From: Bradyrhizobium sp. WSM3983
Lineage (GTDB): Bacteria > Pseudomonadota > Alphaproteobacteria > Rhizobiales > Xanthobacteraceae
Assembly (NCBI RefSeq): GCF_000473045.1
Contig: NZ_AXAY01000011.1
Location: 216,205 to 280,204, forward strand
DNA: 64,000 nucleotides
Reading direction: 5' to 3'
Position 1 is the first letter of the stretch. Each line of letters starts with the position of its first letter. The notes under the pieces are model-generated. The model had not been told where the DNA came from. It did not search any database and worked only from the letters and a program-made list of their open reading frames with translations. Both the position numbers and the translations under genes were made by a program. Shown in pieces: positions 60,389 through 64,000 of the stretch.

Positions 60389-61243
60389 CTAGTGCAGGTG
60401 TTTCAGCTTGTCTGGATTGCGTACCACGTAGATGGCCGCGACTTTTCCGTTTACGATATCGAGCGCGGTCGTCGAGAATTCTCCATCGGCCTCCCGCGTG
60501 ATGAATCCGGGGAGTCCATTGATGAAGGCGACACGAACAAGTCGGGACTCGTTCACTCCAAACAGGGCGGCGAGCCGGGCCTGGAGCTCCATGACGGCGT
60601 TGAAGCCGATGACGGGCTCCAGTGCTGCCGGGCGCTTGCCGCCTCCGTCGGCATAAACGCTCACGTCGGCCGCGAGCATTTCGCCGAGGGCCGTCAAATC
60701 GCCGCTGCGCGAGGCGGCGTAGAAGGCCAGTGCAATCTCGAGACCACGCTTCTTCTCGATCTGAAATCGCGGCCTTGCCTCGCGGACGTGCGCGCGGGCG
60801 CGTGCCGCGAGCTGGCGGCAAGCCGCGATGTCGCGTTCGATCGTTGATGCAACCTCCTCAAAGGCGAGTCCAAATACGTCGTGGAGCAGGAATGCTGCGC
60901 GCTCCAGTGGAGTGAGGCGTTCCAGGGCCAACATCAGCGGCAATGCTATGTCCTCCGTGCCTTCCTCCTCCACGAGTGGATCGGGAAGCCACGGGCCGAG
61001 ATACATCTCGCGCCGGCGCCGGGCGGATTTGAGCTGATCGAGGCAGAGTCGCGTGACTGTCCGACGCATGAACGCCTCAGGCTCGCGGACTTCGCTGCGA
61101 TCGATCGCCATCCACCGAATAAAGGCCTCTTGGACCACGTCCTGGGCGTCATGGACCGAGCCGAGCATGCGATAGGCCACACGGACGAGCGTGGGATGCA
61201 GCAGCTTGAAGATCGCTGCCGCATCCTCGGTTTCCGCATTCAC
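60389..61243 (-). CDS. ECF41-type RNA polymerase sigma factor
   Basis: A 284-residue ECF sigma factor with a fused C-terminal SnoaL-like regulatory domain. Sigma region 2 (about 10-80) includes RMLGSVHDAQDVVQEAFIRW, region 4 (about 105-160) includes LTPLERAAFLLHDVFGLAFEEVA, and the C-terminal extension has the DGGGK motif (VYADGGGKRPAA) and the terminal NPDKL, both hallmarks of ECF41. In this group the extension replaces an anti-sigma factor. Start GTG 61243 is two bases after the stop of the carboxymuconolactone decarboxylase gene, its typical partner. Confidence 0.93.
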   Translation of the reverse strand: MNAETEDAAAIFKLLHPTLVRVAYRMLGSVHDAQDVVQEAFIRWMAIDRSEVREPEAFMRRTVTRLCLDQLKSARRRREMYLGPWLPDPLVEEEGTEDIALPLMLALERLTPLERAAFLLHDVFGLAFEEVASTIERDIAACRQLAARARAHVREARPRFQIEKKRGLEIALAFYAASRSGDLTALGEMLAADVSVYADGGGKRPAALEPVIGFNAVMELQARLAALFGVNESRLVRVAFINGLPGFITREADGEFSTTALDIVNGKVAAIYVVRNPDKLKHLH

Positions 61244-61245
61244 GC

Positions 61246-61713
61246 TCAAGCTGCCGCCGCCTGCGCCTTGATGGCTGCCGGATCGGCCCAGCCGCCAAAG
61301 CCGACGGCAATGCGGTTCCAGCCGTTGATGACGACGATCGTCAGTGTGAGCGCGACCTGCTCCTCTTCCGTGAAATGAGCCTTTAGCTTTTCGTAGGCAC
61401 GCGAATGCGTGTGCGCTTCGGACAGCCGGGTCATCGCCTCGGTCCACCCGAGCGCGGCGCGCTCTCGCTCGCTATAGCAGGGCGCGTCGCGCCACGCCGC
61501 GATCAGGCTAATTCGCTGCTCGGATTCGCCGCTGTCGCGCGCAATGTAGGTATGGATATTGATGCAGTTGGCGCAGCCATTGATCTGGGAGGCGCGGATC
61601 TTCACGAGTTCCGCGAGGCTCGGATCGAAGCCGGATGTGAGGGCATGGGCGCTGCGGTGCCACTCCTTCATCAGTGAGGGAGCGGTGGCAAAGGGATTGA
61701 GTCTGGCGGTCAT
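61246..61713 (-). CDS. Carboxymuconolactone decarboxylase/AhpD family protein
   Basis: A 155-residue AhpD-like helical protein with the CxxC..H redox motif in INGCANCINIHTYIARD and a second helix block AWRDAPCYSERERAALGWTEA. Such proteins reduce or detoxify peroxides or act in aromatic breakdown; in ECF41 loci they are the characteristic target (the C of the 'COE' genes). AAGGAA lies eight bases before ATG 61713. An ECF41-like promoter lies upstream, so the pair is autoregulated (inference). Confidence 0.92.
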   Translation of the reverse strand: MTARLNPFATAPSLMKEWHRSAHALTSGFDPSLAELVKIRASQINGCANCINIHTYIARDSGESEQRISLIAAWRDAPCYSERERAALGWTEAMTRLSEAHTHSRAYEKLKAHFTEEEQVALTLTIVVINGWNRIAVGFGGWADPAAIKAQAAAA

Positions 61714-61746
61714 GGCGGGGTTCCTTCGTGTTGCTTCTGACGTCAT

Positions 61747-61773
61747 GACGATTTGAGGGCGGCGAACGTGACA
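61747..61773 (-). promoter_or_regulatory. ECF41-type promoter (TGTCACG-N16-CGTC)
   Basis: On the minus strand TGTCACG (61773-61767) is followed after exactly 16 bases by CGTC (61750-61747), 34 bases before the decarboxylase ATG. The described ECF41 consensus is TGTCACA-N16-CGTC, so only the last base of the -35 differs. Confidence 0.75.
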
Positions 61774-62027
61774 TCGCGGTCCAAAAAAATCGTTGCTTGA
61801 TGCGCTAGGACTGCGCACCGCGGCCCGAGGTGTCGGCCAACCCGCCCGAGCCGGCGCCAGAATGACGGGAGTTACCGTGACGCTGCATTTAATTCCTAAG
61901 GCTTGGTCCGGCGGAGCGCGCTCCAAAAGAGCTCGTGCAATAATACGCCGTGACTTAGCCGAGCCAATGGCGCGTTGGTCGCACGATATCTTGCAGACAG
62001 TTTACGTATAGGTGTATGTAATGGCCC

Positions 62028-62315
62028 ATGGCTCATATCAGCATCCGCGATCTGCAGAAGATTTCCGGCGAGGCGATTGGCGCGTTGCCGGGGCCGACGC
62101 CTGTGAAATCCGGCGAGCGTACGGTCGGTCTGCTCATCCCGCTCAAGACGACCGATCCGGAGCGTCTGGCGGCCGTGCTGGCACGTGCGGAGCGGCTGGC
62201 AAAGGGGCGCGACGCGGCCGCGGATGATGCGGCACTGGCGGGATTCGGCGAGGTCGATCCGGTCGATTGGTCGGTTACCGCCGTGAAGGCCCTGACCCGC
62301 AAGCGGAAGGCGTGA
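62028..62315 (+). CDS. Antitoxin of a type II toxin-antitoxin pair
   Basis: A 95-residue small protein translated just before a PIN-domain toxin and overlapping it by four bases. Its N-terminus MAHISIRDLQKISGEAIGAL has the Phd-like start, and TPVKSGERTVGLLIPLK forms a strand-rich segment; the C-terminus is basic (TAVKALTRKRKA) as expected for toxin wrapping. The upstream TATA-rich tacgtataggtgtatgta (about 62003-62020) may be the autoregulatory operator. Confidence 0.75.
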   Translation: MAHISIRDLQKISGEAIGALPGPTPVKSGERTVGLLIPLKTTDPERLAAVLARAERLAKGRDAAADDAALAGFGEVDPVDWSVTAVKALTRKRKA

Positions 62316-62743
62316 AACCGCCCTCGACGACCCTCGTTATCGACGCGGCCATTCTGGTCGCAGCCGTTCGCGGCCGAAGTTCGGGCGCGCTCCTGACAGC
62401 CGCCGGAAAGGCCGACCTCGTCACGACGGATCGTGTCGTCCAGGAAGCGCGCCGGCGCATCGCGCTTGGCGTGAAGCGACCCGACCTGCTTGATCTGCTC
62501 GACGATCTCGTGGAGCTGCTGACCATCGTTCCCGTCGCGTCGTTGGAGCCGGTCACTGCCCGATGCGAGGAGACGCTTCGCGATTCCGTGCCGAGCCGCA
62601 ACGGATCGGTCCGTGACGCTCATGTGCTCGCACTGGCCTGGAGTGTCGAGGCAGACGTCTGGACCACGGACCGCGATTTTGCCGGAACCGGCGTGGCGTC
62701 CTGGTCGACACCCAATCTCATGCGAGGTTTCGCCGAACTCTGA
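62312..62743 (+). CDS. PIN-domain toxin, VapC-like
   Basis: A 143-residue putative RNase. PIN acidic residues are in LVIDAAILVAAVRG (first Asp), TTDRVVQEARRRI (Glu) and VWTTDRDFAG (last Asp pair), with SVRDAHVLALAW carrying the middle Asp. Start GTG 62312 overlaps the antitoxin stop by four bases (GTGA), the hallmark of coupled TA genes. Targets unknown; likely tRNA or rRNA by family. Confidence 0.82.
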   Translation: MKPPSTTLVIDAAILVAAVRGRSSGALLTAAGKADLVTTDRVVQEARRRIALGVKRPDLLDLLDDLVELLTIVPVASLEPVTARCEETLRDSVPSRNGSVRDAHVLALAWSVEADVWTTDRDFAGTGVASWSTPNLMRGFAEL

Positions 62744-62823
62744 TCATGACGCGCAAACCGCAAGATCGGTCGAGCGCATCCCGGCCATCCCGGCCTAACT
62801 CAAGCCGCCACGGAGGAGGGACG

Positions 62824-63705
62824 ATGACGGCGGCATTGCAAAACTATCAGGCCCGGATGCGGCGGGTGCTGGACCATATTGACCGGCATCTCGACGCGGA
62901 TCTGGACCTGGACAGCTTGAGCGCCGTTGCGGCCTTCTCGAAATTTCACTTCCACCGGCAGTTCACGGCGACCTTCGGGCTATCAGTGCATCGCTATGTC
63001 CAGCTAGCCCGTATGAAGCGCGCGTCGCATCATCTGGCTTACAATGACGCCTTTGATGTCACCGACATCGCGATGGATGCTGGTTACGACGCACCTGACG
63101 CCTTCGCCCGCGCCTTTCGGCAACGGTTCGGGCAATCGCCGTCGTCGTTCCGGAAATCGCCGGACTGGGAGCCGTGGCTTGCGGCCTTCGGGCCTCTCGA
63201 CAATGCGAGGAGCAAGCTCATGCGGAAGAACTTTACTACTGACGACGTGACGATACGCGATGTGCACCCCACGCGGGTGGCGATCATGGAGCATCGGGGG
63301 AGCCCCGAGGCGCTTGGTGACACGATCCGGCGGTTTATCGCGTGGCGCAGGGCTGCCGGCCTGCACCCCAGGACAAGTCCGACCTTCAATGTCTGGCATT
63401 CCGAGGGGCGTCCCGCGCAGCAGGACGAATACAGCATCGACCTTTGCGTCGGCACCGACCAACCGATCGAGGCGAATGGCGAGCAGATCAAGGCCGGCGA
63501 GATCCCCGGCGGACGTTGCGCTGTGCTCCGCGTCGTCGGCTTCACCGACAATCTGGAGCCCGCCGCGCTCTATCTCTATCGCGACTGGCTTCCGGCCAGC
63601 GGCGAGGAAGCTCGCGACTTCCCGATCTATTGCCAGCGGCTGAGCCTGTTCCCGGAGGTGCCGGAGCACGAGGCGGTCGCGGACGTTTTCCTGCCGCTGA
63701 AATAA
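62824..63705 (+). CDS. AraC family regulator with GyrI-like ligand domain
   Basis: 293 residues: an N-terminal AraC double HTH (DLDLDSLSAVAAFSKFHFHRQFTATFG, then DVTDIAMDAGYDAPDAFARAFRQRFGQSPS) at about 15-115, and a C-terminal GyrI-like/SOUL-type effector domain (about 140-290) with VAIMEHRGSPEALGDTIRRF and GGRCAVLRVVGF. Resembles Rob/SoxS-like sensors of amphipathic compounds. ATG 62824 has GGAGGG upstream. Confidence 0.92.
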   Translation: MTAALQNYQARMRRVLDHIDRHLDADLDLDSLSAVAAFSKFHFHRQFTATFGLSVHRYVQLARMKRASHHLAYNDAFDVTDIAMDAGYDAPDAFARAFRQRFGQSPSSFRKSPDWEPWLAAFGPLDNARSKLMRKNFTTDDVTIRDVHPTRVAIMEHRGSPEALGDTIRRFIAWRRAAGLHPRTSPTFNVWHSEGRPAQQDEYSIDLCVGTDQPIEANGEQIKAGEIPGGRCAVLRVVGFTDNLEPAALYLYRDWLPASGEEARDFPIYCQRLSLFPEVPEHEAVADVFLPLK

Positions 63706-63738
63706 TGCGCTGCCGTAGGGCGGATTAGTCTTACTGCG

Positions 63739-64000
63739 TCATGGGCGTCGTCGTCCATTGGATGCTGCGCCGATGCCACAGCATGGACATCGCGGCAAGG
63801 TTTTAATGAGCATGCGGATCAATCGGGCGCGCATGGTTGCGATCGAGTTCGGGACGTGGCGTTCAGGCCGCGTGGGCGGAGCCTCTCGGTCGATAATCGT
63901 CGGGTAAGCGAGGTACCGGGACTGACGGGGCGGAACGTGGTCCTGAGGGGGGAATCGTCGCCTGCTCGGCGATCAGAAAGCCATAGGCTGCGATGCACAG
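63739..64000 (-). mobile_element. Frameshifted C-terminus of an IS transposase (IS701-like), runs off the window
   Basis: Minus-strand reading from the window edge gives LCIAAYGFLIAEQATIPPSG...LPDDYRPRGS in one frame. After a one-base shift near 63870 it continues RPERHVPNSIATMRARLI and TLPRCPCCG to a TGA at 63739. These segments match, from memory, the end of IS701/IS4-type DDE transposases common in rhizobia. The shift makes it a broken copy. The 33 bases before it include a fragment (63713-63727) of the gtagggcgg repeat. Confidence 0.65.

Noticed and set aside
1..64000. CRISPR array, tRNA or rRNA genes
   Set aside because: No regularly spaced repeats and no cloverleaf or rRNA-like sequence noticed when reading; a covariance-model scan was not possible.

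Overview
The window looks like chromosomal DNA of a GC-rich alphaproteobacterium, most probably Bradyrhizobium or a close relative in the Nitrobacteraceae. This rests on the very high GC, the families of intergenic palindromic repeats built on 'attgcgagcgcagcgaagcaat' and 'cattccggggc' type arms, and the style of the gene content (many acyl-CoA enzymes, stand-alone regulators, short operons). The assignment is inference from pattern recognition. No rRNA, tRNA or CRISPR array was seen.

Layout. 0-5.8 kb: a three-domain glutaminase (glutaminase-STAS-cyclic nucleotide binding), a small biotin carrier protein, an IclR regulator with a three-half-site operator in front of it, an acyl-CoA carboxylase carboxyltransferase, a secreted hypothetical protein, and a decayed second copy of the carboxyltransferase tail. 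5.9-12.8 kb: a secreted 846-residue phosphoesterase, an FAD-linked 2-hydroxyacid dehydrogenase, a small exported protein, a DUF3303 protein, then about 1.3 kb of decayed DNA with a DUF4440-like pseudogene. 12.8-22.4 kb: DUF3734 patatin and acetoacetate decarboxylase (divergent), a CorA-like transporter, an OprB-like porin, an MFS carrier, thiolase, an enoyl-CoA hydratase relative, a PaaI-type thioesterase and a TetR regulator.

22.5-32.6 kb is the metabolic core: a LysR regulator diverges from a valine/acyl-CoA catabolic run (mmsA, isobutyryl-CoA dehydrogenase, 3-hydroxyisobutyryl-CoA hydrolase, mmsB, an acyl-CoA synthetase, MaoC hydratase, SDR dehydrogenase, FAD oxidoreductase) with several one-base stop/start overlaps. 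The first four genes carry out isobutyryl-CoA -> methacrylyl-CoA (hydratase not seen here) -> 3-hydroxyisobutyryl-CoA -> 3-hydroxyisobutyrate -> methylmalonate semialdehyde -> propionyl-CoA. 32.7-55.7 kb is mostly housekeeping: D-threonine aldolase-like enzyme, ABC-F ATPase, DUF188, a double-hotdog protein, an orphan molybdenum hydroxylase large subunit, Ppx/GppA and RlmE, two MFS exporters, guaB, rsmB, cspA, HxlR and guaA.

55.7-64 kb is accessory. The 3' end of guaA is repeated almost perfectly about 1.09 kb downstream, bracketing an HNH fragment and an acidic hypothetical gene. I read this as a shrunken genomic island at guaA. Beyond it lie a frameshifted GMC oxidoreductase, an alpha/beta hydrolase, a SnoaL-like protein, an ECF41-type sigma factor with a carboxymuconolactone decarboxylase partner and a textbook-like ECF41 promoter, a VapBC-type toxin-antitoxin pair, an AraC/GyrI-like regulator and the end of a broken insertion-sequence transposase at the right edge. 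I see no clearly new defence or biosynthetic system; the most informative signals are the guaA island scar, the ECF41 autoregulatory promoter and the IclR operator.
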